Shown in pieces: positions 8,324 through 18,525 of a stretch of DNA of 64,000 bases. Under the pieces are notes generated by a model that worked only from the letters and a program-made list of their open reading frames with translations, was not told the origin of the DNA and ran no database searches. The stretch is from contig NZ_CP018082.1 in assembly GCF_001886715.1 (NCBI RefSeq), positions 6,882,001-6,946,000 on the forward strand, read 5' to 3'. Both the position numbers and the translations under genes were made by a program. Source of the DNA: Nocardia mangyaensis. GTDB lineage: Bacteria > Actinomycetota > Actinomycetes > Mycobacteriales > Mycobacteriaceae. Numbering within the stretch: position 1 is the stretch's first letter; each line of letters begins with the position of its first letter.

Positions 8324-8566
8324 GTGGTCGTCACCGCGCTCAACGGCCTGGCGACCGGCCTCCTGTTGGCGACCAGCATCGCCCTGGTGTGCCTGCTGGT
8401 CCTGCTGCTCCGGTTCCCCTCGGCGCGCAGTGTCATCGCGGTGCCGCTGACCACAGTGGGGTTCCTGGTATCGACACTGTTCATGTTCGGTGTCGGCTAC
8501 GAGACCGTCCGGCCCGAACCGAACACCCCTGCCTCGGCCGACCATCGACCCTGCGGATTCGGCTGA
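8324..8566 (+). CDS. Small two-helix membrane protein, hypothetical
   Basis: 80 residues with two clear hydrophobic helices (about residues 5-29 and 38-58) and a polar C-terminus, which is the pattern of many small actinobacterial membrane proteins. The GTG start at 8324 has no convincing ribosome site. No family recognised. It could be an artefact of GC-rich sequence, but the two uninterrupted hydrophobic helices argue for a real gene. Confidence 0.45.
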   Translation: MVVTALNGLATGLLLATSIALVCLLVLLLRFPSARSVIAVPLTTVGFLVSTLFMFGVGYETVRPEPNTPASADHRPCGFG

Positions 8567-8599
8567 ACACCGGGATCACGGGATGGCGAGCACGAGCCT

Positions 8600-8747
8600 C
8601 AGCGCCGTGTTCACCGCCAGAATCGTTGCGGGCGTGACTTGTTCCGAGCAGGGTGCCCAAGACGTCGGCGAGGTGGCGGTTGCGGCGGTTGTTGGAGACG
8701 ATCAGCCACGGTTTCGCGCCGAACCCGATGTGATGCGCTGAGTGATG
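8600..8747 (-). pseudogene. Remnant of a PemK/MazF-like toxin gene
   Basis: The minus-strand frame entering from about 8747 reads GFGAKPWLIVSNNRRNRHLADVLGTLL. This closely matches the core KPWLVVSNNxRNxxLxxVL motif of PemK/MazF-type endoribonuclease toxins. No start codon, N-terminal strand or C-terminal half can be found, and the frame decays after this motif. It abuts the 3' end of the MocR gene and no antitoxin-like gene is visible. The reading rests on one motif. Confidence 0.45.
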
Positions 8748-8748
8748 A

Positions 8749-10251
8749 TCAGTAGCAGGTGAGCGGTTGGAGGGGTTCGGCGGCTCGGGGGGTGAGGGCT
8801 TCGTAGGCTGCGGCGATGGATTTCACGGCCAGCCGGAGCTCGGGTTCGGGGTGGGTGAAGGGGAGTCGGACGAAGCGTTCGAAGGCGCCCTGGACGCCGA
8901 ATCGTGGTCCGGCGGCGAGGAGGACGCCGTGGTTGGGGGCGGTGGCGGCCAGGGCGGTCGACACCGGACTGGGAAGCTGGGCCCAGACGGACATGCCGCC
9001 GGCGCCAGGGGCGATGTGCCAGCCGGGGAGGTCCTCGGCGACGGCGTCGAGGAGGGTGGCGCGCTGGGCGCGCAGCTGGGCGCGGCGGCGGTCGAGGATG
9101 GGGTCGGCGTTCTCCAGCAGGTGGACCGTGGCGAGCTGGTCCATGACGGGGGTGCCGAGGTCGACGGTGGCGCGGATGCCGAGGAGCTTGGTGATCAGCG
9201 CCTGATTCGTGCGGATCCAGCCCACCCGCAGGCCACCCCAGAACGACTTCGACGCCGAGCCGATCGTGACGATCTCCGCACCCTTCGCGAACGCGGCGAC
9301 CGGCGGAGGCATCGGCGCGTCGGACAGATTCAGCTCCCCCATCGACTCGTCGACGACGATGGTCATCCTGGTGTCGCGGGCGATGGCGGCCAGTTCGGCG
9401 CGACCCGCCTCGTCGAGCAGCAGACCGGTGGGGTTGTTGAAGTCGGGGACCAGGTAGGCCAAGGTGGCCGCGGTCTGCCGTGCGGTGCTGCGCAAACCCT
9501 CGAGATCCCAGCCGGCATCCGGGAATTCGGGCCGCAGCGGAACGGGGATGGGCCGGGCGCCGACATCGCGGATCGCCTCGATGGCGTTCGGGTAGCTGGG
9601 GTGCTCGATCAGTACACGCGCGGCGGGCGAGGTGAGCACGTTGAGCAGCAGCCGGAGTCCGTGCTGCGCGCCGAGAGTCACCAGGATCTGCTCGGGTTCG
9701 GTGGGCAGGCCGCGCGCGGTGTAGCGGCGAGCCAGCGCCTCGCGCAGCGCGAGGACACCGACCGGGTCCATGCCGTGCGTGCCGAGGAAGGGCGGGAGCC
9801 CGTGCAGCGCAGTCGAATACGCATCGTGCAGCTCGGGCGGGGCCGACATCGCCGCGTAGGTCATGTCGATGGTCGGCAGCTCGGGCTGGGCGATCAGGGC
9901 CATGATGCCGCGGGCGTGCAAGCTGCCGTCGTTGCGGATGGTCGGCGGCAGCGCCACCGTGCTGCGCGAGCCCTGGCGACTGATCAGATAGCCGTGTTCG
10001 CGCAGTAGCGAATACGTGGAGGTGATGGTCGTGCGGCTGACGCCGAGCGTGGCGGCCAGATCGCGCTCACTAGGCAGGGCGACGCCCAGCGGGGCGCGGC
10101 CGTCGTGGATCAGCAGCCGGATGGCCTCGGCCAGCGCCAGATAGGCGGGCCGGTGCGGACGGCGCTCGGGGGAATCGCCGTCGGGCTCGGGGTCACGCCA
10201 CCGGCCGAGGTCTCGAGCCAGACCCGCCGCGCCGATCACTCTTGTCGCCAT
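8749..10251 (-). CDS. MocR/PdxR-type transcriptional regulator (GntR wHTH + aminotransferase I)
   Basis: 500 residues. A GntR-type winged helix (about residues 35-105, LPSERDLAATLGVSRTTITSTYSLLREHGYL split across helices) is fused to a fold-type I aminotransferase domain. The PLP lysine is in IGSASKSFWGGLRVGW, with DFNNPTG and the VDE strand also present. Members regulate vitamin B6 or amino-acid genes, often from a divergent promoter. ATG at 10251 is preferred to the 63-residue longer reading. The divergent gene at 10313 is a candidate target because the two share a promoter region of about 60 bases. Effector and targets are not visible. Confidence 0.88.
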   Translation of the reverse strand: MATRVIGAAGLARDLGRWRDPEPDGDSPERRPHRPAYLALAEAIRLLIHDGRAPLGVALPSERDLAATLGVSRTTITSTYSLLREHGYLISRQGSRSTVALPPTIRNDGSLHARGIMALIAQPELPTIDMTYAAMSAPPELHDAYSTALHGLPPFLGTHGMDPVGVLALREALARRYTARGLPTEPEQILVTLGAQHGLRLLLNVLTSPAARVLIEHPSYPNAIEAIRDVGARPIPVPLRPEFPDAGWDLEGLRSTARQTAATLAYLVPDFNNPTGLLLDEAGRAELAAIARDTRMTIVVDESMGELNLSDAPMPPPVAAFAKGAEIVTIGSASKSFWGGLRVGWIRTNQALITKLLGIRATVDLGTPVMDQLATVHLLENADPILDRRRAQLRAQRATLLDAVAEDLPGWHIAPGAGGMSVWAQLPSPVSTALAATAPNHGVLLAAGPRFGVQGAFERFVRLPFTHPEPELRLAVKSIAAAYEALTPRAAEPLQPLTCY

Positions 10252-10312
10252 AACATCCAGTATTCCGTGAGTGGCTATTTCTATGCAAGGCCAGTCGGAG
10301 GATTCTTGCGGC

Positions 10313-10585
10313 ATGGCCACACTCCTAACCCTCGCCGTTGCCCTTGCCTTCGGGCTGGCGGTCCACCATTTCGCACCGAAGGCGAGCGAGCCGCGGTGCT
10401 GGCCGTTCCCGTCCTCGCCGCACGATCGAGCCTTCGGCACCTACGATGATCAGCGGCTTCATCGCGATCTCGCGGCCATCCGGGCACGCGAGACCGAGCC
10501 GGATTCCGTCGGCGCCGACAACTCGGTCCAGTTATCGGAAACTGGACCTGTCGATACGGAGAAGTGCGGGCCACTCGCCGCGTGA
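10313..10585 (+). CDS. Small protein with N-terminal hydrophobic helix, hypothetical
   Basis: 90 residues: a signal-anchor-like helix at about residues 2-16 (TLLTLAVALAFGLAVHH), then a polar region with HDRAFGTYDDQRLHRDLAAIRARE. GGAGGA at 10297-10302 precedes the ATG at 10313 with good spacing. Divergent from the MocR regulator. No family recognised; probably membrane-anchored. Confidence 0.5.
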   Translation: MATLLTLAVALAFGLAVHHFAPKASEPRCWPFPSSPHDRAFGTYDDQRLHRDLAAIRARETEPDSVGADNSVQLSETGPVDTEKCGPLAA

Positions 10586-10632
10586 TCCAGGGGCGATCGG
10601 AAGGTGTCACCGGCTCGGCGCACACTGTGATC

Positions 10633-11205
10633 ATGAGTTCCGGTACTGATTCCACTCGGACCGAATCGGTGGTCGCGGCGCTGTTCGACACCGCGATCGG
10701 CCTGTGCGCGATCGCCTGGCACGGCGACACCGTCGTGCGGTTCCAACTGCCCGAGGCCAGCGAGGAACAAACGCTCGCCCGGATCACCCGGCCGTTCGGC
10801 GGGGCACCCGTGGACGAGAGCGAGCCGGGGCCGGCGATCGTCGCGGCGATCGCGGGTATCCGGGCCCATCTGGACGGGTCGCTGGACGCGCTGCGCTGGA
10901 TCGAACTGGACCTGCGCGGGGTGCCGGAGTTCCATCGCGCCGTGTACGCGGTGACCCGCGAGATCGACCCCGGCCGAACCCTCGGCTACGGCGACATCGC
11001 CACCCGCCTCGGCGCACCCGGCTCGGCGCAGGCCGTCGGGCAGGCTTTGGGCCGCAACCCGATTCCGATCGTCATCCCGTGCCACCGCGTCCTCGCCGCC
11101 GATCACGCACTCCATGGCTTCTCGGCACCCGGCGGCATCGGCACCAAGGCCCGGCTGCTCGAGATCGAGCGCGCGCCGGGCTTCGGTGAGCCGATGCTGT
11201 TCTGA
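10633..11205 (+). CDS. ogt: Methylated-DNA-protein-cysteine S-methyltransferase (Ogt)
   Basis: 190 residues. It repairs O6-alkylguanine by irreversible transfer of the alkyl group to its active cysteine, here C150 in the motif IPIVIPCHRV. The helix-turn-helix segment TLGYGDIATRLGAPGSAQAVGQALGRN split over residues 117-142 includes the expected arginine finger region. HGFSAPGGIGTKARLLEIE closes the domain. ATG at 10633 lacks a clear Shine-Dalgarno; an upstream in-frame GTG/ATG reading to 10564 overlaps the preceding gene and is unlikely. Confidence 0.92.
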   Translation: MSSGTDSTRTESVVAALFDTAIGLCAIAWHGDTVVRFQLPEASEEQTLARITRPFGGAPVDESEPGPAIVAAIAGIRAHLDGSLDALRWIELDLRGVPEFHRAVYAVTREIDPGRTLGYGDIATRLGAPGSAQAVGQALGRNPIPIVIPCHRVLAADHALHGFSAPGGIGTKARLLEIERAPGFGEPMLF

Positions 11206-11392
11206 TCGGATTCCCTCGATGACGTACCGATGAGTTTCCCCGGCCGCCGCCGTCGGAACGGGTAGGTGGCCGCGCGCCGACTCCTCGGCAGGTGTGTCCG
11301 CCGGCAGCGAAACCCGTGCGGACCTGCGGGCGAGACGGTCGCGTACCGTCGAGCGCGGAGGTCACACGACCCGAAATCGAGAGGAACACCTC

Positions 11393-12211
11393 ATGCAGAC
11401 TGTGACGTCGGCCGACGGCACCACGATCGCCTACGACCGGGTGGGCGAAGGCGCGGCCGGGACGGTCATCCTCATCGGCGGCGCGTTCAGTTACCGCAAG
11501 TTCCCGTCGATGATCGACCTCGCGCAAACACTGGCCGACGACTACGACCTCACCGTGCTGAACTACGACCGCCGCGGGCGCGGCGACAGCACCGACTCCC
11601 CCGGCGTGTACGACCCGGCCAACGAGATCGCCGACATCGCGGCGCTGGTCGAGGTCGCGGGCGGGAAGGCGGCGCTGTTCGGCTGGTCCTCGGGCGCCGT
11701 GCTCGCCCTGCTGGCCGCGCAATCGGTACCGGGGATCACCGAGGTGGTCGCGTTCGAGCCGCCGTTCGTGGTCGACCCGAAAGACCGTGTGCCGCCGAAG
11801 GATCTGGCCGACAAGCTGCACCCGATGATCGCCGAGGGCAAGCGTGACAAAACGGTGCGGTACTACATGACCAAGGCGATGGGCATGCCGTTGATGATGG
11901 TCGGGGTGATGCGGGTGACCCCGTTCTGGAAGCGGCTCACGGAGACATCGAACTCGACCGCGCACGACTGGGCGGTGATGCGGCCGTACATGCGCGGCGA
12001 GAAACTGAAGGCCGCCGACTGGAGTGGTGTCGAGGTTCCGGTGCTGGTGCTCGCGGGCGATCGCACCGTGCCGATGCTCACCAAGGGCGCCAAGGCAGCC
12101 GCCGAGATTCTGAAGGACGCGGAGTTCGCCGAACTCCCCGGCGTGAGCCACGACCCGAAGATCGCCATCCTCGCCCCCGCTGTCGGCGAATTCCTCACCC
12201 GCGCGAAGTAG
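11393..12211 (+). CDS. Alpha/beta-fold hydrolase
   Basis: 272 residues of the alpha/beta-hydrolase superfamily. The nucleophile elbow is GWSSG (Ser about residue 99), the acid is probably in LAGDRTVP and the histidine in GVSHDP. The oxyanion region is LIGGAFSYR rather than the usual HGxP, typical of the subgroup found next to actinobacterial regulators. GAGAGGA at 11379-11385 supports ATG 11393. A 6-5-6 inverted repeat (GACGGT / ACCGTC, 11334-11350) sits upstream and could be an operator. Substrate unknown. Confidence 0.85.
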   Translation: MQTVTSADGTTIAYDRVGEGAAGTVILIGGAFSYRKFPSMIDLAQTLADDYDLTVLNYDRRGRGDSTDSPGVYDPANEIADIAALVEVAGGKAALFGWSSGAVLALLAAQSVPGITEVVAFEPPFVVDPKDRVPPKDLADKLHPMIAEGKRDKTVRYYMTKAMGMPLMMVGVMRVTPFWKRLTETSNSTAHDWAVMRPYMRGEKLKAADWSGVEVPVLVLAGDRTVPMLTKGAKAAAEILKDAEFAELPGVSHDPKIAILAPAVGEFLTRAK

Positions 12212-12224
12212 CCCGCGCCTTTGG

Positions 12225-12296
12225 ACCGTTGATCACCACGCTCTCAGGTGAGCATCGGCCGAAAGCGACCGCCACCAGAGCGTGGTGATCAACGGT
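12225..12296. terminator. Bidirectional terminator, 20-bp perfect stem
   Basis: ACCGTTGATCACCACGCTCT at 12225-12244 is perfectly complementary to 12277-12296, with a 32-base loop that can pair further. It lies between the hydrolase stop and the convergent lipoprotein stop. Confidence 0.65.
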
Positions 12297-12322
12297 TCAG
12301 GTCGAGGCGTGGGTCGGCCGCG

Positions 12323-12616
12323 TCAGGGCGGTGGCGGGTTGTCACGGTAGAGCTGGCACGGGTCGCCGGTGAGGTAGCCGTCCATACAGGCGAAGTAGGT
12401 CTGCACGCAGCTGTTGCTCGCGCATCCGACGGTGTAGAGCATGCCGCGAATGCGCTCGTAGCGCTGCTGGGTGGGCGCGAGGGTCTGCGCAGGTGGAAGT
12501 ACCGAACTCACCGGTGAGACACTGGGCGCCGGAGCCGGTGTCTCCGGACCGGCGCAACCAGCCAGCACGGCGACCGCGAACACCGCCGAGCAGGCGAAAC
12601 CGCCACGCACCGACAT
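12323..12616 (-). CDS. Small secreted lipoprotein, hypothetical
   Basis: 97 residues with a type II signal peptide: hydrophobic AVFAVAVLAGC gives the lipobox LAGC with the lipidated cysteine at about residue 21. Then comes a Pro/Ser-rich linker and a short domain containing four more cysteines (VGCASNSCVQTYFACMDG, DPCQLY), possibly two disulfides outside the membrane. GGAGG precedes ATG 12616, which overlaps the TGA of the preceding broken frame (TGATG). Confidence 0.72.
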   Translation of the reverse strand: MSVRGGFACSAVFAVAVLAGCAGPETPAPAPSVSPVSSVLPPAQTLAPTQQRYERIRGMLYTVGCASNSCVQTYFACMDGYLTGDPCQLYRDNPPPP

Positions 12617-12815
12617 CAGTCACCTCCGTCCGACACCCGTTCCGACCGTACCCCGGTGCCGTTGACGCGGTCGAGGACCTCGGCGGGAAATCGTCCGGGA
12701 CCGGGGTGGTGAACTCGCCGACGCGCAGAGTGCGTGGGGGCGGAGCGATGGGGGCGACCGGCTCGACCGGCTCGGGGAGGTGCAACTCCTCGATGACGAT
12801 CGGCGGGGCGCGCCC
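12616..12815 (-). pseudogene. Frameshifted remnant of a small proline-rich protein gene
   Basis: One minus-strand frame reads EPVEPVAPIAPPPRTLRVG EFTTPVPDDFP (12 to 30 residues before the break). It then becomes nonsense, while the next frame continues sensibly as AEVLDRVNGTGVRSERVSDGGD to a TGA that overlaps the lipoprotein ATG. A single missing base near 12690 would join them. The sequence pattern resembles the C-terminus of Nocardia secreted proteins ending in a 'PPxxVDQVN' type motif. No proper start is visible between this frame and the purA terminator, so the 5' end also seems lost. A sequencing error is possible. Confidence 0.4.
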
Positions 12816-12821
12816 CGTGCA

Positions 12822-12861
12822 CGCGAACGGCCCCTACCCGACGGGGAAGGGGCCGTTCGCG
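12822..12861 (-). terminator. Terminator after purA
   Basis: A perfect 14-bp inverted repeat (CGCGAACGGCCCCT and its complement) with a 12-base loop starts 9 bases beyond the purA stop. Confidence 0.75.
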
Positions 12862-12870
12862 ACAACGACA

Positions 12871-14205
<1,335 letters not shown>

Positions 14206-14426
14206 CTACCTGCCGTAGGACGCTGGCGCGTCCAATCACTGAGGCGGTGGCCGGAGACACAGTCTAGCTACACGCGATCGGGGTCGGCCGACCTGCCCCG
14301 TCCGAGCGCGCCGACCCCCGCCCACCGCGCGCACCACGATCGGTTACGGTTACTGGTCGGCAGGGGGTTTGCCATGTGCTTGTGGGCGACATACCGTCGG
14401 CCCGATCGAGGAGGGTGTACCGCAGT

Positions 14427-15086
14427 TTGAGTACCCACGTTCTCCGATGTGGTGACATCCCGGTCCCGATCGCGCTCGCCTCGGTGCCGACCACGCAGAC
14501 CGGCCGGGTGCCCGATGTCGCGGTGATCGACGAACTGCTCCCGGTGCTCGCCGCCGACAGCCTGCCGCGCCTGATCGTGCTCGGCGCCGATGCCTCACTG
14601 GCCGCCGTACTCACCCATCTGATGCGCACCGAACGGCTGCACGTCGAGGTGGGTTTCGTGCCGGTCGAGACCACCTATGCCTCCCGGGTGTATCAGACCG
14701 CCACCGGCAATGCAGCGGCGAAGATCGCCCTCGACGGCCGGGCCATCGAGACCCCGCTGATCCGTGACGACACCGGCACCGTGCTGGTCGGCCGGGCCAG
14801 CATCACCGGCGTCGACGGCGCGAAGCTCGAGGGCGAGGCCTACGTCGACGACGCCCTGTTGTTCACCGGCACGGTGACCACGATGCTCATCTCGCCGACC
14901 ATGACCATGCCTGGTGTCCGCGCGCGCGTCCGCAAGGGCCTGCGCAAGCGCACCTGGGTCTCGGGCCGCGCGGCACAGCTCGGCACGCCGGGCGGGATCG
15001 TCACCCGCGACGGGATCACCGCCGAACGGACCGTGCCCCGCTCGACCTTCTACCGCTTCGAACAACCCTGGCTTCTGGTGCGATGA
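14427..15086 (+). CDS. Conserved protein of Rv0358 type
   Basis: 219 residues. By position (between purA and a site-2 protease) and appearance it corresponds to M. tuberculosis Rv0358. It is a soluble protein whose C-terminal half (LEGEAYVDDALLFTG TVTTMLISPT) looks like the beta-rich accessory domain of the diacylglycerol-kinase/NAD-kinase superfamily. No complete kinase motif is visible. TTG at 14427 is chosen because GAGGAGGG lies about 11 bases upstream; an in-frame GTG at 14415 is the alternative. It overlaps the protease start by ATGA, so the two are translationally coupled. Confidence 0.75.
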   Translation: MSTHVLRCGDIPVPIALASVPTTQTGRVPDVAVIDELLPVLAADSLPRLIVLGADASLAAVLTHLMRTERLHVEVGFVPVETTYASRVYQTATGNAAAKIALDGRAIETPLIRDDTGTVLVGRASITGVDGAKLEGEAYVDDALLFTGTVTTMLISPTMTMPGVRARVRKGLRKRTWVSGRAAQLGTPGGIVTRDGITAERTVPRSTFYRFEQPWLLVR

Positions 15087-15871
15087 CGTACTCCTTCCCC
15101 ACCGACCGGCGGACCGGCAACGGCGCGGTGCGACCGAGCCCGGTGTTCCTGCTCATCGTGACGATCACCGTGCTCGGCGGGGCGCTGGCCTGGAACGCCG
15201 ACATCCAGTCGTGGCAGGCCAAGGTCGGGGTGTTCGTCCTGGTGGTGTTCGGCTGGATCATCAGCCTGTGCCTACACGAGTTCGCGCACGCCTATGTGGC
15301 GTGGCGGGCGGGTGATCACGAGGTGGAGGTGCGTGGCTATCTCACGCTGAATCCGCTCAAGTACAGCCATCCGGTGCTCTCGATCGGACTGCCGCTGGTG
15401 TTCATCGCGCTCGGCGGGATCGGGTTGCCCGGTGGCGCGGTGTATGTGAACACCAGCCGGTTCAGCGCGAAGGTGCAGCGGCTGGTCAGCGCGGTCGGCC
15501 CCGCCTCGAACGCCCTGTGCGCGGTGGTGCTGCTGATCGTGATCCGGATGTTCGGCTCGGTGACCGAGAATCCCGCGTTCTGGACTGGCCTCAGCTTCCT
15601 CGCGTTCCTGCAGATCACGGCTTTCCTGCTGAACATCCTGCCGATTCCCGGCCTGGACGGCTACGGCATCATCGAGCCGTCGCTGCGGTACGAGACGCGG
15701 CGCGCGCTCGAGCAGATCAAGCCATACGGCATGTTGATTCTCTTCGCTGTCATCTTTTTCAGCCCGCTTAATCAGGTGTTCTTCGACGCGGTGTATGCAT
15801 TGTTCGAACTGTCCGGGGTACCTGATGTTTGGGCTGCCTACGGCGGCCAATTGACTCGCTTCTGGCGTTGA
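15083..15871 (+). CDS. Site-2 protease family protein (peptidase M50)
   Basis: 262 residues, multi-pass membrane zinc protease. The metal-binding motif HEFAH is at residues 65-69 and the second motif, NILPIPGLDGYG, places the zinc-ligand aspartate at about residue 192. Members cleave substrates within the membrane, such as anti-sigma factors. It corresponds to Rv0359 by position. Its start overlaps the preceding stop (ATGA). The target substrate is unknown. Confidence 0.9.
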   Translation: MTYSFPTDRRTGNGAVRPSPVFLLIVTITVLGGALAWNADIQSWQAKVGVFVLVVFGWIISLCLHEFAHAYVAWRAGDHEVEVRGYLTLNPLKYSHPVLSIGLPLVFIALGGIGLPGGAVYVNTSRFSAKVQRLVSAVGPASNALCAVVLLIVIRMFGSVTENPAFWTGLSFLAFLQITAFLLNILPIPGLDGYGIIEPSLRYETRRALEQIKPYGMLILFAVIFFSPLNQVFFDAVYALFELSGVPDVWAAYGGQLTRFWR

Positions 15872-15911
15872 CAGCCTGCGGGTCAGCCACGACCCACGAA
15901 CGGAAACGCGC

Positions 15912-16763
15912 ATGGGCAATACTGAATCTGCTGTCCTCTCGGTCATCGTCCCCACCCTCGACGAGGCGTCGGGGATCACCGCCTGTCTAGAGCGCCTGGT
16001 CGGCCAGGAGTCGATCGACGAGATCGTCGTCGTCGACAACGGCAGCACCGACGGCACCCGGGAGATCGTCGCCGAGCTGGCCGCCCTACATCCGAAGATC
16101 GAACTACTCGACGAGCCGAACCCCGGTGTCGCACACGCGCGCAACCTCGGTTTCGACAAGGCTCGTGGCGACTACTTGGGCCGGATCGACGCCGACACCC
16201 TCGTCGCGCCCGACTGGGGCGCGACCGTGTGTGAGCACCTCGACGCGAATCCGGGCACCATGGCGGTGACCGGCATCAGCACCTATCACGATTCCCCGAT
16301 CGGCGTCTTCCTCGCCGCCGCGATCGGCGCGCAGGAACGCCTCGGCCTGATCAAGGACCAGCCCGTGGGCAATGTGCACGGGGCGAACATGGCCATCCGG
16401 CGATCCGCCTGGCAGCAGGTGCAGGAGGCGACCACCACCCGCCGCGATCTGCACGAGGACCTCGATCTGGCCCTGTGCCTGAGCAAGGCGAAGCTGCGCA
16501 TCGACCAGCTGCCCCGGCTGCGGGCCCAGATCTCGGCCCGCCGCCGCAAGACCCCGCCGTCGGTGTGGTGGCAGTACCAGGTGCACGGTCTGCGGACCAT
16601 CGCCAATCAGGGCTACCGGGTGGTGCCGTTCCATCGGGCCGTGATCACCGGTGCCTGGCTCATGCACACCGCGCAGTGGCCCATCTACCGGGTCTGGGAC
16701 TTCAACCGCAAGCGGTTCTCGCTGCGGTCCGGGCGGCCCAGGGTCTCGCCGATCGGCGACTGA
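15912..16763 (+). CDS. Family 2 glycosyltransferase
   Basis: 283 residues with a GT-A fold: SVIVPTLDEA at the start, VVDNGSTDGT for nucleotide-sugar binding, a DXD-like RIDADT at about residue 96, and the acceptor-side HGANMAIRRSAW and HEDLDLAL motifs. It has no long membrane segment, so it probably acts at the cytoplasmic membrane face on a lipid or envelope acceptor. It follows the M50 protease by 40 bases and converges with the FUSC gene with a gap of only 4 bases. Donor and acceptor are unknown. Confidence 0.87.
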   Translation: MGNTESAVLSVIVPTLDEASGITACLERLVGQESIDEIVVVDNGSTDGTREIVAELAALHPKIELLDEPNPGVAHARNLGFDKARGDYLGRIDADTLVAPDWGATVCEHLDANPGTMAVTGISTYHDSPIGVFLAAAIGAQERLGLIKDQPVGNVHGANMAIRRSAWQQVQEATTTRRDLHEDLDLALCLSKAKLRIDQLPRLRAQISARRRKTPPSVWWQYQVHGLRTIANQGYRVVPFHRAVITGAWLMHTAQWPIYRVWDFNRKRFSLRSGRPRVSPIGD

Positions 16764-16767
16764 GCGG

Positions 16768-17934
16768 TCATTCCTGCGGCGTCACATACGGATTGGGCAC
16801 GGTGGGCGGCAGCAGGGCCATCGCCGAGATGCGCTGCATGCCGCACACCACCATCAGATCCACCACAATCGAGCGGATCTGCGCGAAAACCACATGGGCC
16901 GAGAGCCCGGCTCCGGCGACGAGTTCGGGACGGGCGTTCTTGGCGACGCTGCGCAGGCCACGGGTGGCCTCGGCCTGATCGGGCTGTTCACCGGGGTCGG
17001 CCAGCATCATCTTGCGCACCACCTCGACCGAGGTGCCGAGCTGGTTGACCAGGTCGATCAGGCGGGGATCGAGCACCTCGTCGTCGCGGACCAGGGTGAG
17101 TGAACGGCGCAGCAGCACCCGGGTGTTGCGGACCGCGTTGTCCAGTGGATCGGACGCGGAATGGATGCGTTCGAGGCGTTTTCGCGAGTTCCAGTACAGC
17201 GGGGAGATCCGGCTGATCTCACGGCCGCCTTCCAGCGCCGAGCGCAGCGCGTCGATCTGTTTCTGGGTGGCGCGCACCGCCGAGAGGGCGTCGCGCACCT
17301 TGTTCGAGTCCTGTTCGAGCAGTCCGTCCGCGCAGGCGATCAGGGACTTGTTCATCACCGAGAGCACGTCGGCGGCGTGTTCGCGGGCCCGGCGCACCGG
17401 GTGCAGGGGGATCACCGCGACCATCAAGATGCCGACGAGTCCGCCGATCAGCGCGTCGATCATGCGGGCCGGGCCCGCACCGGCCTCCTGGTTCAGGGTG
17501 GAGACGAGCACCGCCGAACCGGCGGCCTGCATCGTGATGATGGTGCCGCCGTCGAGGAAGACCGAGCAGGCCATCGCACCGGCGACGACCAGCGCCACCT
17601 GCCAGACACCCGTACCCACCTGCAGGATGAACAGGTCGCCGATGCCGATGCCGACAGCGACGCCGACCACCAGCTCCACCGAACGCCTGATCCGCGCACC
17701 GAAGGACACACCGATCGAGACCACCGCGGCGGTCGGGGCGAAGAACGGGTCGGGGTGGCCGACGATGTCATGGGCGATGAACCACGCCAGTGCGGCACCG
17801 AGCGCGCACTGGAGGATCGGAATCGCCGAGAGCCGAAGCCGCACCGAGGACGCTTTGAATCGCGCCGCGGTGCCGACCCTGGCCGCGGCGACCACCGGTG
17901 AGGCCGCGGCGACGACGCGATGGGAATCGCTCAC
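16768..17934 (-). CDS. FUSC-family (aromatic acid exporter-like) membrane protein
   Basis: 388 residues. The N-terminal half holds about five to six transmembrane helices (LQCALGAALAWFIAH, PTAAVVSIGVSFG and others) typical of FUSC/aromatic acid exporter proteins. It is followed by a long helical cytoplasmic region of about 190 residues. GTG 17934 is the start. Such proteins export aromatic acids or act in efflux; no evidence here for a particular substrate. Confidence 0.8.
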   Translation of the reverse strand: MSDSHRVVAAASPVVAAARVGTAARFKASSVRLRLSAIPILQCALGAALAWFIAHDIVGHPDPFFAPTAAVVSIGVSFGARIRRSVELVVGVAVGIGIGDLFILQVGTGVWQVALVVAGAMACSVFLDGGTIITMQAAGSAVLVSTLNQEAGAGPARMIDALIGGLVGILMVAVIPLHPVRRAREHAADVLSVMNKSLIACADGLLEQDSNKVRDALSAVRATQKQIDALRSALEGGREISRISPLYWNSRKRLERIHSASDPLDNAVRNTRVLLRRSLTLVRDDEVLDPRLIDLVNQLGTSVEVVRKMMLADPGEQPDQAEATRGLRSVAKNARPELVAGAGLSAHVVFAQIRSIVVDLMVVCGMQRISAMALLPPTVPNPYVTPQE

Positions 17935-17959
17935 CGACGGCTCGGTTCCGACCGCTGGA

Positions 17960-18394
17960 TCAATCCAGGCCGAGTTCGGTCGCGGCCCGCGGATCGCAGT
18001 CCTCGAGCAGGTCGAGGCAGCGGGCGTACTCCTCGGTCTCGCCGATCGTCTTGGCGGCCCTGGCCAGCGCGCCGACGCTGCGCAGGAAACCCTGGTTCGG
18101 TTCGTGGCTCCACGGGACCGGACCGAAACCCTTCCAGCCGTTGCGGCGCAGCAGATCGAGGCCGCGGTGGTAGCCGGTGCGGGCGAAGGCGTAGGCGGCG
18201 ACGGTGTCGTGGTTCACCTCGTCGGCGGCGCGGTCGAGCGCGGCCTCGGCGAGCTGGGCCCAGGCCACCGACGCGGATGGATGTTTCGCGGCGACTTCGA
18301 CCGGGTCGGTGCCCGCCGCGATGGCGTCTTCGGCGTCGATCAGTTCGGGAAGGAGGACCGGCTGCGGTCCGAGCAGGTCACCGAAGGAGGTCAT
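17960..18394 (-). CDS. DUF3151 protein (Rv0360c type)
   Basis: 144 residues, fully alpha-helical in appearance, matching the DUF3151 family: LLGPQPVLLPE at the start, AYAFARTGYHRGLDLLRRNGWKG split around the centre, and VPWSHEPNQGFLRSVGAL. ATG 18394 is preferred over 18409. Soluble, function unknown. Divergent from the collagen-like membrane protein, as Rv0360c is from Rv0361. Confidence 0.88.
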   Translation of the reverse strand: MTSFGDLLGPQPVLLPELIDAEDAIAAGTDPVEVAAKHPSASVAWAQLAEAALDRAADEVNHDTVAAYAFARTGYHRGLDLLRRNGWKGFGPVPWSHEPNQGFLRSVGALARAAKTIGETEEYARCLDLLEDCDPRAATELGLD

Positions 18395-18525
18395 GGGTTC
18401 ATTGTGCACCAGCCGTGCGACGACGTCGCCCGGCCCGCCACACGGCGATCGGCGGACTCCCCCGCGCGAGGCACATTAGGCTGGCCGCAGAGTGCAACGT
18501 TCGAGCCTGAGCGAGGGGTACAGAG

